DNA of 64,000 bases, taken from positions 1 to 64,000 of the forward strand of contig VBBS01000033.1 in NCBI GenBank assembly GCA_005888745.1. The letters are read 5' to 3'. Source of the stretch: Candidatus Bathyarchaeota archaeon (GTDB lineage: Archaea > Thermoproteota > Bathyarchaeia > 40CM-2-53-6). The position numbers were made by a program, and so were the translations under genes. Below the pieces are notes generated by a model. It did not search any database. It had not been told where the DNA came from and worked only from the letters and a program-made list of their open reading frames with translations. Positions 32,453 through 41,082 of this stretch are shown here, piece after piece (positions within the stretch are counted from its first letter, which is position 1; every line of letters begins with the position of its first letter).

Positions 32453-33067
32453 GTGACCGAAAATATCCAGGCTTCCACGGAGAAGAAATCAAACCCATAC
32501 CTGATCTCCCCAACTCTCATCCTCTCGCTCATACTCATCTGTGTCTACGGAGCCATTGGATTCCTGGTAGGTGACTTTGTCAGTCCTCTGTCGACAAATT
32601 CACCCGTACTCCTACTTCTCGCCCAGTGCGACGGTCCGCTACCTATCTATTCATGGACCTTGGTGACTTCAATTTTTCTTCATGCGAGTATCATCCATAT
32701 CGCGAGCAACATACTATTTCTGTTGCTGTTCGGTTTCATTCTTGAAGAGCAAGTCACGAAAACCCGGTGGATGACGACCTTTTTCCTCACTGGTATCATG
32801 GGAAACCTCACATTTGTGGGATCCGATCTTGCCGGATTCTTTCTCACCGGCTTCCCCAACTCTCTCTCCTTGAGCTGCGGGGTTGGCGCCTCCGGCGCAG
32901 TCTACGGCATAATGGGAGCAGCAACTGGACTCCGAGGCGTTGTCTTGATCATATTCATCGCCGGTTTGGACATTTTCGCTGGGGGAGGGTTCTTTGCACA
33001 TATCGGAGGTTTGGTCACGGGGCTCCTTCTGCGAAGGTTCTGGAGTTCAGAGTTGAAGAATTTCTAG
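32453..33067 (+). CDS. Rhomboid-family intramembrane serine protease
   Basis: A 204-aa polytopic membrane protein. The catalytic serine is S147 in GVGASGAVYG, the catalytic histidine H183 in FFAHIGGLVTG, and the WR-like loop/helix region TSIFLHASIIHIASNILFL shows the conserved HxxxN. Six helices are predicted. It should cleave transmembrane segments of client proteins. The start is GTG 32453. It is followed 44 bp downstream by tRNA-Gln on the other strand. Confidence 0.92.
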   Translation: MTENIQASTEKKSNPYLISPTLILSLILICVYGAIGFLVGDFVSPLSTNSPVLLLLAQCDGPLPIYSWTLVTSIFLHASIIHIASNILFLLLFGFILEEQVTKTRWMTTFFLTGIMGNLTFVGSDLAGFFLTGFPNSLSLSCGVGASGAVYGIMGAATGLRGVVLIIFIAGLDIFAGGGFFAHIGGLVTGLLLRRFWSSELKNF

Positions 33068-33110
33068 TCACCAGCTTCCCGGAGAAAGCTGCGCGCTTCA
33101 TGCGACTGCG

Positions 33111-33252
33111 TGGTAGCCCGGGGGAGATTCGAACTCCCGTCAGCAGGTTGCTCCAACCCCTCTGTTTGAGGGGATCCAGAGCCGACTAGGGACGCTTCCG
33201 TGTTTCTGGCCCGAAACGCCCATGCTATGCTAGACCACTACACCACCGGGCT
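33111..33252 (-). tRNA. tRNA-Gln(CUG) with two introns, CCA encoded
   Basis: Read on the minus strand, acceptor AGCCCGG pairs with CCGGGCT, then A73 and CCA (33113-33111); A1-U72 with A73 fits archaeal glutamine tRNA. The T arm is GGGAG-TTCGAAT-CTCCC and the D arm GTGT/GCAT. Removing a 39-nt insert at 29/30 and a 27-nt insert at 37/38 gives anticodon stem GCAGG/CCTGC, loop CTCTGGA (anticodon CTG) and a 4-nt variable loop (TGAC), for a 76-nt tRNA. Cut sites may move by one base. Confidence 0.87.
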
Positions 33253-33914
33253 ACAGAGTTCTCGGTTGCTCTCTAACTAACCATAATAGGTTTCGTCGAA
33301 CTTGATAGATCAAAACCTGACAATTGCTTGATTTAGCTGCTTTCTTCCTGCAGATCATTTGCCGAACGGCAAATCGCCGGTTAGTTGGCTCTCGAGCCTG
33401 TTACTGTTGCTTGGTCCGTTTGAATCATGTCAAGGGAAAGACTCCGCCAATCTTTTCTCTTGCAAGGTTGCACGACAATCTCGCACAGCTATGAGTGAAG
33501 CCTTGATTATCCAGCGAATCGCCAGGTTTCAGCTCTATTCTCAAATCGGAGACCTCTCTAGAGGTTCTCCCGAAATTCGTGCGGAATTGTCGTCTTCTTG
33601 TCAAGGCCTTGCGAACCAGAATTGCGCCCTGAAGACCGGACTCCCCTGTTATCGACACTAGACAAGGACGGTCTCTGGAAAACTAGGGCTTTGCGACCTT
33701 CCCTCGCGGATGTTTCGTTCGGCTGGACGCTCAAAATGGGCATAAATCCGAGGGACATCGGAACCCGACCTAGTCTATATACTTGTCGAAACACTTATAT
33801 TTGAAATCGAACGCGTCGCTTTCGCTTTCCGAGCTTGGACTCTTCTAAAGCGCCTTCCGAAACCAGTCTGGCAAGCGGAGAGGCACCCGGTCCACGGAAA
33901 CCCAGGCAAGAACA
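33253..33914. other. Intergenic region upstream of tfb with a perfect dyad
   Basis: There is no convincing gene in 662 bp; the frames present lack protein-like composition. It contains an 18-bp perfect dyad (33357-33374) and two TATA-like boxes, CTATATAC (33775-33782) and TTATATTTG (33795-33803), suited to tfb transcripts with leaders of about 85-115 nt. Confidence 0.5.
33357..33374. repeat. Perfect 18-bp palindrome ATTTGCCG-AA-CGGCAAAT
   Basis: Eight paired bases on each side of a 2-bp centre, within gene-free DNA between tRNA-Gln and tfb. A protein-binding site is likely; a hairpin with a 2-nt loop would be strained. Confidence 0.5.
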
Positions 33915-34847
33915 ATGAGCACACCTTCCCCAAGCGCACACTCACCCAAGGTTCACGTTTGCCCCGAATGCGGAAGCCTCAATCTCATAGAGGACTTCGA
34001 CCAAGGAGAAACTATCTGCCAAGATTGCGGCCTGGTTCTGTCCCAGAATCTGATGAGTCGCGGGCCGGAGTGGCGGGCATTCACCAAGGAGGAAAAGGAT
34101 GAGAGAGGTCGCGTTGGAATACCGACCTCCTTTTCCATCCACGACAAAGGGCTCTCAACTGTAATCGACCGAGTCAACAGAGATGCATTTGGCAGACAAT
34201 TGCCCTTTGAGACAAGAATGGAAATGTTGCGTCTCCGGAAATGGCAAATCCGGACCAGAGTACACTCATCATCGGACCGCAACCTAGCCCAAGCAATGGC
34301 CGAGCTGGACCGTCTAACAGACAGGTTACACGTACCCGCCAACGTCAAAGAAGATTCAGCAGTCGTATACAGAAAGGCACTCGACAGCGGACTTGTCAGA
34401 GGACGCTCAATTGCCGCAATAGCAGCCGCATCCCTCTACGCAGCATGCAGATCTAGCGAGACCCCCCGAACCCTCAAGGAGGTGGCGTCGGCAAGCAGAA
34501 TCAAGAAGAAAGACGTCGCACGCTGCTACCGTCTCCTCCTGAGAGAGCTAGAAATGTCGATGCCAGTCGAAGACCCGATCCGGTGCATATCAAAAATCGC
34601 CAGCCGAGCCGAAATCACAATACAGACACAGCAATCGGCTATACAAGTACTAAAAGACGCACGAACGAAGGGAGTTGTAGCCGGCAAGGATCCGATGGGC
34701 CTAGCTGCAGCCGCGCTCTATGTTGCTTGTGTCCTTCAAAGAGAGAAGAAGACTCAAAAGGAGATCGCAGAGATTGCGAACGTCACAGAGGTAACTGTCC
34801 GGAATAGGTACAAGGGCCTGAAAGACGCCCTTGGCCTAGCTGCCTGA
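33915..34847 (+). CDS. tfb: Transcription initiation factor B
   Basis: A 310-aa TFIIB homologue that bridges TBP-DNA and RNA polymerase. The N-terminal zinc ribbon is CPECGSLNLIEDFD, then CQDCGLV; the B-reader/linker is RGPEWRAFTKEEKDERGRVG; two cyclin repeats follow (about 115-205 and 210-305), the second ending in a helix-turn-helix (TQKEIAEIANVTEVTVRNRY) that reads the BRE. Full length. Upstream TATA boxes suggest an untranslated leader. The long gene-free upstream region hints at regulation. Confidence 0.97.
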   Translation: MSTPSPSAHSPKVHVCPECGSLNLIEDFDQGETICQDCGLVLSQNLMSRGPEWRAFTKEEKDERGRVGIPTSFSIHDKGLSTVIDRVNRDAFGRQLPFETRMEMLRLRKWQIRTRVHSSSDRNLAQAMAELDRLTDRLHVPANVKEDSAVVYRKALDSGLVRGRSIAAIAAASLYAACRSSETPRTLKEVASASRIKKKDVARCYRLLLRELEMSMPVEDPIRCISKIASRAEITIQTQQSAIQVLKDARTKGVVAGKDPMGLAAAALYVACVLQREKKTQKEIAEIANVTEVTVRNRYKGLKDALGLAA

Positions 34848-34856
34848 CGCCGGGTT

Positions 34857-35105
34857 CTAGCGAAGATACTGGCGCATGCTCTGAATATTGTTGAAAACCG
34901 TGGCCCATTGTGGCGCTGGGTTCGGCTTCGTCGTGCTATATCCTGTCATAGAAATGGAAAATTTCACGCGCGGGTCCCTAGAATAGTAATAGATAATGTC
35001 CAATTTTCTCTTTGGATTCGCGTTGTAGAGACTCCTCTTTAGAGCGTTGAAAAGGTATTTGTTAAAGAACTCCAGCTCAATCGAGACGGTGATCCGCTCA
35101 CTCAA
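34857..35105 (-). CDS. Small protein, possibly Pcc1-like KEOPS subunit
   Basis: An 82-aa protein from ATG 35105. Strand-helix-strands: RITVSIELEF, FNKYLFNALKRSLYN, LDIIYYYSRDPRVKFSISM, and a last helix TVFNNIQSMRQYLR. Size and the closing helix recall Pcc1 (which ends in ...NSYLR), the KEOPS dimerisation subunit, but similarity by eye is weak. It is convergent with tfb, 9 bp apart. Confidence 0.55.
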   Translation of the reverse strand: MSERITVSIELEFFNKYLFNALKRSLYNANPKRKLDIIYYYSRDPRVKFSISMTGYSTTKPNPAPQWATVFNNIQSMRQYLR

Positions 35106-35354
35106 TCGAGAACCTTCTAACTCGCACGGTCGTATATACCGGCCATGCCTATTTATCGATAGCCCCTGGAGCCGACTAAACCTCCACTAATCCTCTGGAA
35201 AGCGCTGGAAACCCATGGCAATACTGAGAAACCTGAAGCAGGAGCGGGCCGGGGGCTCAATCTCGCGGCGCCCCACCCAAGATTCGTTCTCCTACTCCGT
35301 TCTCACGGTTACAATCCGGATTTTACTCGTAGATACAGGTGACATAAGAGAAAC

Positions 35355-35438
35355 ATGACAGAAAAGACGACTATAATTCTTGCTCTCGGGATGGCTTGGC
35401 TGTTCTGGTTCCTCTTCTTCCTTTACCTCGGCGTTTAG
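35355..35438 (+). CDS. Tiny single-pass membrane protein, 27 aa
   Basis: ATG 35355, with GGTGA about 12 nt upstream. After MTEKTTII comes a single hydrophobic helix rich in aromatic residues (WLFWFLFFLYLGV). The size and lack of any loop resemble tiny accessory subunits of membrane complexes. Neighbouring 35106-35354 shows no gene; it holds a GC-rich segment (35245-35280) of unknown role. Confidence 0.45.
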   Translation: MTEKTTIILALGMAWLFWFLFFLYLGV

Positions 35439-35524
35439 TCCACCGTTTCTGAAGGCACGCTTAAATACACAAACCCGCGATAGGATCATCGTGGACGATT
35501 ACAAGGGAGAACTGGGCTTCTAGG

Positions 35525-35833
35525 ATGGCCGACGTCTGTTCGACCTGCGGCCTTCCCAAAGACCTGTGCGTCTGCGGCACAATTAGCATGGAGCAGCAGA
35601 CAGTAAAGGTGCGCATGGAAATGCGCAAATGGGGCAAACCCGCCACCATAGTTGAAGGAATCGACGGTAAGAGCGTTGACCTTCCAGACCTCGCAACAAA
35701 ACTGAAAACGTACTGCGCATGTGGCGGAACATCCAAGAACAATTCCATCATCCTGCAAGGGGACCATCGTGATAAAGTAAAGAAGGTCCTAGTTGGATAC
35801 GGCTTCCCTGAAACCAGCATAGAGCTTCACTAG
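35525..35833 (+). CDS. Translation initiation factor aIF1 (SUI1 family)
   Basis: A 102-aa SUI1 protein that supports start-codon selection on the small ribosomal subunit. An N-terminal zinc-knuckle (CSTCGLPKDLCVC) precedes the SUI1 fold with KWGKPATIVEGID, LATKLKTYCACGGTSKNNSI and ILQGDHRDKVKKVLVGYGF. ATG 35525 is preceded by a TATA-like TTAAATAC near 35461. The following zinc-ribbon gene begins 13 bp downstream and is probably cotranscribed. Confidence 0.95.
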   Translation: MADVCSTCGLPKDLCVCGTISMEQQTVKVRMEMRKWGKPATIVEGIDGKSVDLPDLATKLKTYCACGGTSKNNSIILQGDHRDKVKKVLVGYGFPETSIELH

Positions 35834-35846
35834 GCGACCATGGAGG

Positions 35847-36044
35847 ATGTCAAGCCTCAAGGAAATCCTAGGCTCATTTCGGCGAAGTCCGGCAAGCACC
35901 CAAACGTGTCCCCAATGCGGTTCATCCGTCATAAAATCTCGAATGCCCCTAGAAGGATGGATATGGCCTGTAAGGTACGTGTGCAAGAACTGCGGATATC
36001 AGGGGTTCGTTGCACTAGAAGAGGAGCGAGACGCAGAACCCTAG
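35847..36044 (+). CDS. Zinc-ribbon protein, 65 aa
   Basis: ATG 35847, preceded by GGAGG. One complete ribbon: CPQCGSSVI and, 20 residues later, CKNCGYQG, flanked by a basic N-terminus and acidic C-terminus (EEERDAEP). The ribbon resembles those in translation and transcription accessory proteins. It follows aIF1 by 13 bp. No specific family is recognised. Confidence 0.75.
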   Translation: MSSLKEILGSFRRSPASTQTCPQCGSSVIKSRMPLEGWIWPVRYVCKNCGYQGFVALEEERDAEP

Positions 36045-36055
36045 TAGCTTCTAGC

Positions 36056-37159
36056 TCAAGACGCTTGAAGGAGTCTTGCTATTTCCGCTTCGAAAACCTC
36101 AGGTCGAAACTGCTGCGCCTTAGAAGCGGAGGCAGCGGAAAACTCTCCACGGAGCCGATCGTTTTCACCAAGCATTGTGATCTGTTGTGCCGCAACAGCT
36201 AAGGAACGCCATCGGAAACCCACGTCGTTAGTTACAATCTCTCTGGGTCCCCCGCTGTCATGGACGATGGGGACGCACCCGGCTGCCATAGCCTCAACGA
36301 TCGTTATCCCAAAATGCTCGTTCTCAGCACAATGAATGTACGCCATGGCTCTTCCTAGAAGGTCCTTTATTTTTCTTAGCGGTGAGAGGACGAAGGAAAC
36401 ATTCCCCGGTGCGGTTCTCCTCAGCATCTCATAGTAAGAGGAGCTCTCCCCGGAGAGACTTCCTATAGCGATGAATCTTGTCCTAGGAACCATCCGAGCC
36501 AATTCAACGAATAAGTGGAACCTCTTTTCTGGAACAAACCTACCAACCGTTACTACCAAATTCTCCCTTCGCTGGACCGCGCTTAGATCTGAATAGGTTT
36601 CGACTGGACAAGGCGGATACACTGTCTTGGAATCGCGTCCCCACTTTCTCTTCACGAATCCTCGAGTAAAATCCGAGACGCTTAGAAGGACTCTGACGCG
36701 GCGAACGCGGTTCCGGTAATAGGCGCTTGCAGGCCGATAGTACAAGCGCCACATTGGAGAGGACGATGACTGCAAATGAGAGAAGTATTCCGGAAAGTAG
36801 CAATACTGTACGACGGGAGCACGTGTTGAAGGCACGTAACCGATGTCCTGCGTACTTAGCACGATATCGAAGGAATCTGGCGAGACAATACCTCTGATCC
36901 GATACCACTGATATGCTAGCCTTTGGTAGAGCAGAACCCGAGGCCCAAGGACCGGTCTGAAGGGAGGATAATAAGATCGGTTGACGTTATCAAAGAGCCC
37001 GGGGCAACCATAAAAGTCCTCGAAACTCGCCTCGTCGAACCGTTCGCTAACGAGCGAAACGTCGTGGCCGGCCTTGGTCGCAGCAAGGATCGAGTGGATA
37101 GCAATTCTCTCGCCACCACCCTTAACACTCAGTCGAGGATGTACCAGGAGTACCTTCAT
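36056..37159 (-). CDS. GT4-family glycosyltransferase (ALG2/ALG11-like)
   Basis: A 367-aa GT-B glycosyltransferase. The start chosen is ATG 37159 (MKVLLVHPRLSVKGGGERIA), two codons inside the open frame. The C-terminal nucleotide-sugar site is VGRFVPEKRFHLFVELAR and ENEHFGITIVEAMAAGCVPI, the E-x7-E signature. The N-terminal GGGER loop and YCYFPEYF resemble dolichol-linked mannosyltransferases. It probably acts at the membrane inner face in lipid-linked glycan assembly. It lies 25 bp downstream of the epimerase gene on the same strand. Confidence 0.88.
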   Translation of the reverse strand: MKVLLVHPRLSVKGGGERIAIHSILAATKAGHDVSLVSERFDEASFEDFYGCPGLFDNVNRSYYPPFRPVLGPRVLLYQRLAYQWYRIRGIVSPDSFDIVLSTQDIGYVPSTRAPVVQYCYFPEYFSHLQSSSSPMWRLYYRPASAYYRNRVRRVRVLLSVSDFTRGFVKRKWGRDSKTVYPPCPVETYSDLSAVQRRENLVVTVGRFVPEKRFHLFVELARMVPRTRFIAIGSLSGESSSYYEMLRRTAPGNVSFVLSPLRKIKDLLGRAMAYIHCAENEHFGITIVEAMAAGCVPIVHDSGGPREIVTNDVGFRWRSLAVAAQQITMLGENDRLRGEFSAASASKAQQFRPEVFEAEIARLLQAS

Positions 37160-37183
37160 GTACAAACCGCAGTGATCTGAAAC

Positions 37184-38158
37184 CTAATCGACGCGCCGAT
37201 TGCTGTTCTTAGACCTCCACATCTCTACCGTAAGCTTCAATCCCTCTTGAAGAGTATGCGACGGCTTCCAACCTAGTTCCTTTGATATTTTCGAGTTGTC
37301 CAATACTAGATATTGCGGATCCTGCGACTTCGGCCGCTGAGGGTAACCGGGCGGATACGATCCAAACACAATCTTACCTTTGAACCCTGTCATCTCGGTC
37401 AATATTTTCGCCAACTCAGAGTTTGTAACAGGATTGCCGGGTGACACGTTGTAGACTTGGCCTATGGCTTTAGGTAGTTTGGCGGCGAGGATGTAGCTGC
37501 TGACGTGGTCTTCTGCAAACATATAGTCTCGGATCGAGTCTGGAGCTCCAACGTAGCAGGTTTCTCCTACGAGCATTTTTGAGATGAGATACTCGGTGTA
37601 GAACCCGCCTTCGCCGGTTCTCCCATAGCTGTTGATCGGTCGGAGCACGGTTCCCTTTAGATGGTAGACGCGGTCAGCCATCTGAACGTACTGATCGGCG
37701 GCGGATTTTGTAACGGCGTAGGGGGAAGCTGGATTGAGTATGGCATCTTCTGCGATGGGTCTGTTGCCATCTTGCCAGCCGTATACCTCGGCCGTGGAGG
37801 CTGCGATCAGTCGTGCGTTAGGCGCTTCTCGCAAAATCGCGTGAACCAGATTGACCGTTCCCTCGAAGTTTGTTGCGATATATGGATAGGGATCGTCAAA
37901 AGACAACCTGACAGGAGTTAGCGCTCCGAGATGAAAGATTATCTCTGGCTCTGAGGCCTCCACCGCTGATATGATGGAGTGGAAAGTTCCAAGATCTCCT
38001 TCTATAAGATGAACTTGGGAAATTACATCTCTGATTCTGCTCAGTTCTCTTTCAGACGAGTGCCTGACTAGACCGTGGACGTTGTAGCCGTCCCTAACAA
38101 GGCGAGAGGCTAACCTTGAACCTATGAATCCCGTTATTCCGGTTATGAGCACGTTCAT
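37184..38158 (-). CDS. NAD-dependent sugar-nucleotide epimerase/dehydratase (extended SDR)
   Basis: A 324-aa extended short-chain dehydrogenase. GITGFIGSRLASRL is the Rossmann glycine motif, STAEVYG the catalytic Ser/Thr strand, YAVTK the Tyr-Lys pair (about 149-153), RPINSYGRTG a substrate loop. This is the GDP-mannose 4,6-dehydratase/UDP-galactose 4-epimerase class; the exact sugar is unresolved. Its start overlaps the upstream nucleotidyltransferase stop by 4 nt, and the GT4 gene follows, forming a three-gene operon. Confidence 0.9.
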   Translation of the reverse strand: MNVLITGITGFIGSRLASRLVRDGYNVHGLVRHSSERELSRIRDVISQVHLIEGDLGTFHSIISAVEASEPEIIFHLGALTPVRLSFDDPYPYIATNFEGTVNLVHAILREAPNARLIAASTAEVYGWQDGNRPIAEDAILNPASPYAVTKSAADQYVQMADRVYHLKGTVLRPINSYGRTGEGGFYTEYLISKMLVGETCYVGAPDSIRDYMFAEDHVSSYILAAKLPKAIGQVYNVSPGNPVTNSELAKILTEMTGFKGKIVFGSYPPGYPQRPKSQDPQYLVLDNSKISKELGWKPSHTLQEGLKLTVEMWRSKNSNRRVD

Positions 38159-38862
38159 ACTGGGCTTCCAACCTTTAGTGCTTCGTCAGCCTCTTCGAGC
38201 TCCCTCAACGAGTTAACGGTGATAAAAGATCCATCGTGCTTGAAGGCTTTTAGCTTATTCATCTGCGCCAGCTTCGGAAAAGTTGTTCTTTCAACATCGC
38301 CTTTCCTAGGCATGTACTTCAGCACTTTCCGATCGAAGACGTATATTCCAGTCGAACAGAAGAAATCTCTCAGAACCGGTTTCTCCACGAAACCTTCGCA
38401 GAACCCTTTGGAGCTGATTTTGACGAGGCCGAAAGGCAGCCTCGGATGCACGACCGCAATTGATGCCAACGCTCCATCCTTCGAGTGGTTGTTGTGGAAT
38501 GCCCCTAGTCTGAGATCCGTAATTTGGTCACCGTTAAGCGCAAAGAATGAGGGAGAGTCCACATAACGTGAGATGGCAAGGCGAAATCCCTCGCTCGTTC
38601 CGCCCTCCACAGTATGAACGCTGTATCGAATATCCACGCCAAACTTTCCCCCGCTTCCGAGGTGACGGATTATTTTCTCCTTTAGATAGGCTACACCTAT
38701 GACTAAGTTCGTGACTCTGTTCTGTTGGAGCCATTCGATAACCCATTCGAGGAGAGGTTTTCCCCCGACTTTGACCAGTCCTTTCGGAATGTCATGAGTA
38801 ATCGGTCTTAGTCGGAGTCCTTCTCCACCGGAGAGGATCACGGCTGTCTTAGGAGTTGTCAT
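38155..38862 (-). CDS. Sugar-phosphate nucleotidyltransferase
   Basis: A 235-aa NTP_transferase. LSGGEGLRLRPITHDIPKGL, then VKVGGKPLLEWVIEWL, is the activating signature; ALNGDQITDL supplies the metal-binding aspartate; FVEKPVLRDFFCSTGIYVF is the sugar-binding region. It lacks a C-terminal beta-helix, like heptose- or mannose-1-phosphate guanylyltransferases. First gene of the 38862-36056 operon. Confidence 0.9.
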   Translation of the reverse strand: MTTPKTAVILSGGEGLRLRPITHDIPKGLVKVGGKPLLEWVIEWLQQNRVTNLVIGVAYLKEKIIRHLGSGGKFGVDIRYSVHTVEGGTSEGFRLAISRYVDSPSFFALNGDQITDLRLGAFHNNHSKDGALASIAVVHPRLPFGLVKISSKGFCEGFVEKPVLRDFFCSTGIYVFDRKVLKYMPRKGDVERTTFPKLAQMNKLKAFKHDGSFITVNSLRELEEADEALKVGSPV

Positions 38863-38976
38863 TCCGATTGACTCACAGCTTCCTGCTAAACGAAAGCAAG
38901 AGACTCAGGTTCAATGGTGGGGATCGGCTCGTTTTGTCTTGATAACTAAGTTTTCGGTCGGAAGGATATTCGGGGA

Positions 38977-39378
38977 CTACTCGATGTTCACAGCAAGCAA
39001 ATAGACAATGGAGGCGACAACGGCGAAGAAGGCGAGAGGCACGTACCAAAGAAGTAGACCTCCAATGACCAATACAAGTAGCGCCCCCAGATCCGCTTTG
39101 TCCTTTCTCCTTGACAAGTCCACCTTCCATATGCCCAGGGAATAGAGGCTTACCGCCAGGATCCCTAGCACTGCGGCAACGCTGAAAAAGAGAACCGAGA
39201 AGATCGAGCCCCCAATGGGTTTGTCATTGGAGATGGTGGGAACTATGCCTACGATGGGTCCGAGAAGGAATCTGAGGCCATAGACCAGGCCGAGGCCGAA
39301 AACGACCCAAGCCAAAGGCAGTAGAAAGAGCCGTTTCTCCAAGTGCTTTCCTGAACTGTCCGCCGACCGATATTTCAT
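38977..39378 (-). CDS. Membrane protein with three or four helices
   Basis: The ATG at 39378 (MKYRSADSSGKH) is preferred over the upstream ATG at 39423, whose extra residues overlap the divergent gene's start. The 133-aa product has hydrophobic segments at about 17-40, 56-82 and 94-130. The divergent partner begins 19-31 bp away, so the promoters overlap. No family is recognised. Confidence 0.65.
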   Translation of the reverse strand: MKYRSADSSGKHLEKRLFLLPLAWVVFGLGLVYGLRFLLGPIVGIVPTISNDKPIGGSIFSVLFFSVAAVLGILAVSLYSLGIWKVDLSRRKDKADLGALLVLVIGGLLLWYVPLAFFAVVASIVYLLAVNIE

Positions 39379-39397
39379 ATAAACGTTAGCGGAGCGT

Positions 39398-39901
39398 ATG
39401 ATCGAACGAATGATGAACCTCACTAGGCTGATTTTTAGAAGCTGGTACTATTTTCGAATTGGTTATGGAACCTATGTCGCGTTCCCACTTGGCTTCGCTA
39501 GTACTATGATCGTGATTTATGAGCTTGCTCTGAAAGATGTCCCTCAAGTCCATGACTACTTTCCGCATTTGTACATCTTTGGCATAATCGCCCTATTGAT
39601 CATAGGTCCAATTAGCATCTACGCTGGACTCTACCACATAAAACGGACAGGGGCATACTCCGCGGAAGCTTCCGTACTTACCGAATCAAATCCTTACGTC
39701 TATAGGGCCATACCTGGCAAAGAGCGCGAGGTCTTCCTCCCGTTGATGATGCTCACCGCAAAGGGACTGGCAAAAATGATGGAGCAGCAACACTCAATGA
39801 CCCTGGAGGAGCAAAGGGAATTCCAGACCGTTCTCGACAAAGCGAATTCCCTGTTGAAAGGCGCCTCAATTGGACGGCCGAAAGATAAGCAAAAGGACTA
39901 A
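39398..39901 (+). CDS. Membrane protein with two N-terminal helices, 167 aa
   Basis: ATG 39398 or 39410; a TATAAACG at about 39377-39384 favours the later one by leaderless spacing. Two membrane segments (about 24-45 GTYVAFPLGFASTMIVIYEL, and 58-80) are followed by a long cytoplasmic tail with helices (LMMLTAKGLAKMMEQQHS). The function is unknown; similar proteins occur in thaumarchaeal-type genomes as far as I recall. Confidence 0.65.
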   Translation: MIERMMNLTRLIFRSWYYFRIGYGTYVAFPLGFASTMIVIYELALKDVPQVHDYFPHLYIFGIIALLIIGPISIYAGLYHIKRTGAYSAEASVLTESNPYVYRAIPGKEREVFLPLMMLTAKGLAKMMEQQHSMTLEEQREFQTVLDKANSLLKGASIGRPKDKQKD

Positions 39902-39984
39902 CCTATGCTTTGGGCCGTGTTAGACGTTCTCGAGTAACAAAGGGATAATTAGCAGTCCGGACCGGACCCAGCGACTGGAAGCAG

Positions 39985-40248
39985 ATGAGCGAAGACCTTC
40001 CTCAAGCAAAGTATGTTGTGGAAGTCACCGTTCCCGAAAAAAGCCCGCCAACCCCAAAACAGTGTATTCAAGATCTAAAAGGCGTCGTCGGAGGCAAACA
40101 GCTAGCTAGAATGAAGAAGGAAGCTGTCGACTGTCCAGTGCTCTCGAAGACCGTTTCTTTTGCGCAGTGTTTCGCATGTCCCAACTTTATTCGGCGAGTG
40201 AAAGGGAACGTTGACTGTAGAGGTTTCCCCCTGCCAACGTCTACTTGA
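39985..40248 (+). CDS. Small cysteine-containing protein, 87 aa
   Basis: ATG 39985. A polar N-terminus, then five cysteines (CIQDL, DCPVL, QCFACPNF, DCRGF); the last four (C-x15-C-x2-C-x11-C-like spacing) could bind zinc or an iron-sulfur cluster. A TATA-like ATAATTAG lies about 35 nt upstream. The regulator gene follows 37 bp downstream in the same direction. Unrecognised family. Confidence 0.65.
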   Translation: MSEDLPQAKYVVEVTVPEKSPPTPKQCIQDLKGVVGGKQLARMKKEAVDCPVLSKTVSFAQCFACPNFIRRVKGNVDCRGFPLPTST

Positions 40249-40284
40249 AAGCTGTCGATTCCTAGGGCCAAGGCGACTCCAGGA

Positions 40285-41082
40285 TTGAACGACGAAGCCC
40301 AAAAACTCATGGAAGAACTCGGTTTCTCGAAAGAAGGATGCTCAATCTATTTCTCCCTCCTAGAGAAGCCCTCAGGTGAGACTATCGAGCAGATTCTGGC
40401 TCATTCAAGCTTCTCATCGCGCGAGGCTGAAAGGGCGGTCAAGGAGCTTGTCGAGAAGGGTATTGTCAGGGTTAGCAGCAACAAGCTCGAAGCGTCAGAG
40501 CCCAAGCAGTTCGTAGCTAGGATTCAGGACATGAAAAGGACAGAGATGTCAAGAGATCTTGACACCTTAAACGCTAAGAGTACACGATTGTTGTCCTTGC
40601 TGGAACCCCAGTATTGGGAGCTGCGACTCGGGATCAAACCGGAGGACCTTCTGGAACCGTTGCCGACGCTTGAAGAGATGGAGATCAGGACGGTCAAAGT
40701 GATCGCCAACGCTTCTAGAAAAATCTGGATCTCAGCGGAAACGTTTGGCTGGTTCGGGAAGGTCAAAGAAGAAGTCTATCGCGCAATAGAGAGAAAGGTG
40801 AAATTTCGACTCCTGATGACCGCGAAAGATCCTGAGGCAGTCTCAAGGGCCCGCGAGGCAATAGGATTGGGCATAGAGGTCCGACAACCCAGGGAAGATT
40901 GGTATCCTGTAAGAGGCACATTGTCAGACGACAATGAGCTCGTGTTTCTCATATGGGCCACAAACGAGAGAAATGGCCGACGGCCAAAGTTTTTCCGGCC
41001 ACACTTCACCAAGAACGACGGGATGATACGGGTCTTCGCCGACGCGTTTGACAAACGCTGGTCGGACGCAAGTCCAATCTAG
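40285..41082 (+). CDS. TrmB-family transcription regulator
   Basis: A 265-aa protein with an N-terminal winged helix (ELGFSKEGCSIYFSLLEKPS through ELVEKGIVRVSSNK) typical of TrmB, a short coiled linker (FVARIQDMKRTEMSRDLDTL) and a C-terminal PLD-like sensor domain (VIANASRKIWISAE, EEVYRAIERKVKFRLLM). The start is TTG 40285. TrmB proteins sense sugars or other small molecules. Neighbouring sugar-nucleotide genes are a possible target, which is inference. Confidence 0.85.
   Translation: MNDEAQKLMEELGFSKEGCSIYFSLLEKPSGETIEQILAHSSFSSREAERAVKELVEKGIVRVSSNKLEASEPKQFVARIQDMKRTEMSRDLDTLNAKSTRLLSLLEPQYWELRLGIKPEDLLEPLPTLEEMEIRTVKVIANASRKIWISAETFGWFGKVKEEVYRAIERKVKFRLLMTAKDPEAVSRAREAIGLGIEVRQPREDWYPVRGTLSDDNELVFLIWATNERNGRRPKFFRPHFTKNDGMIRVFADAFDKRWSDASPI

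Noticed and set aside
33359..33661. 100-aa plus-strand ORF in the tfb upstream region
   Set aside because: No conserved-looking motif, no good start context and biased composition; left as intergenic.
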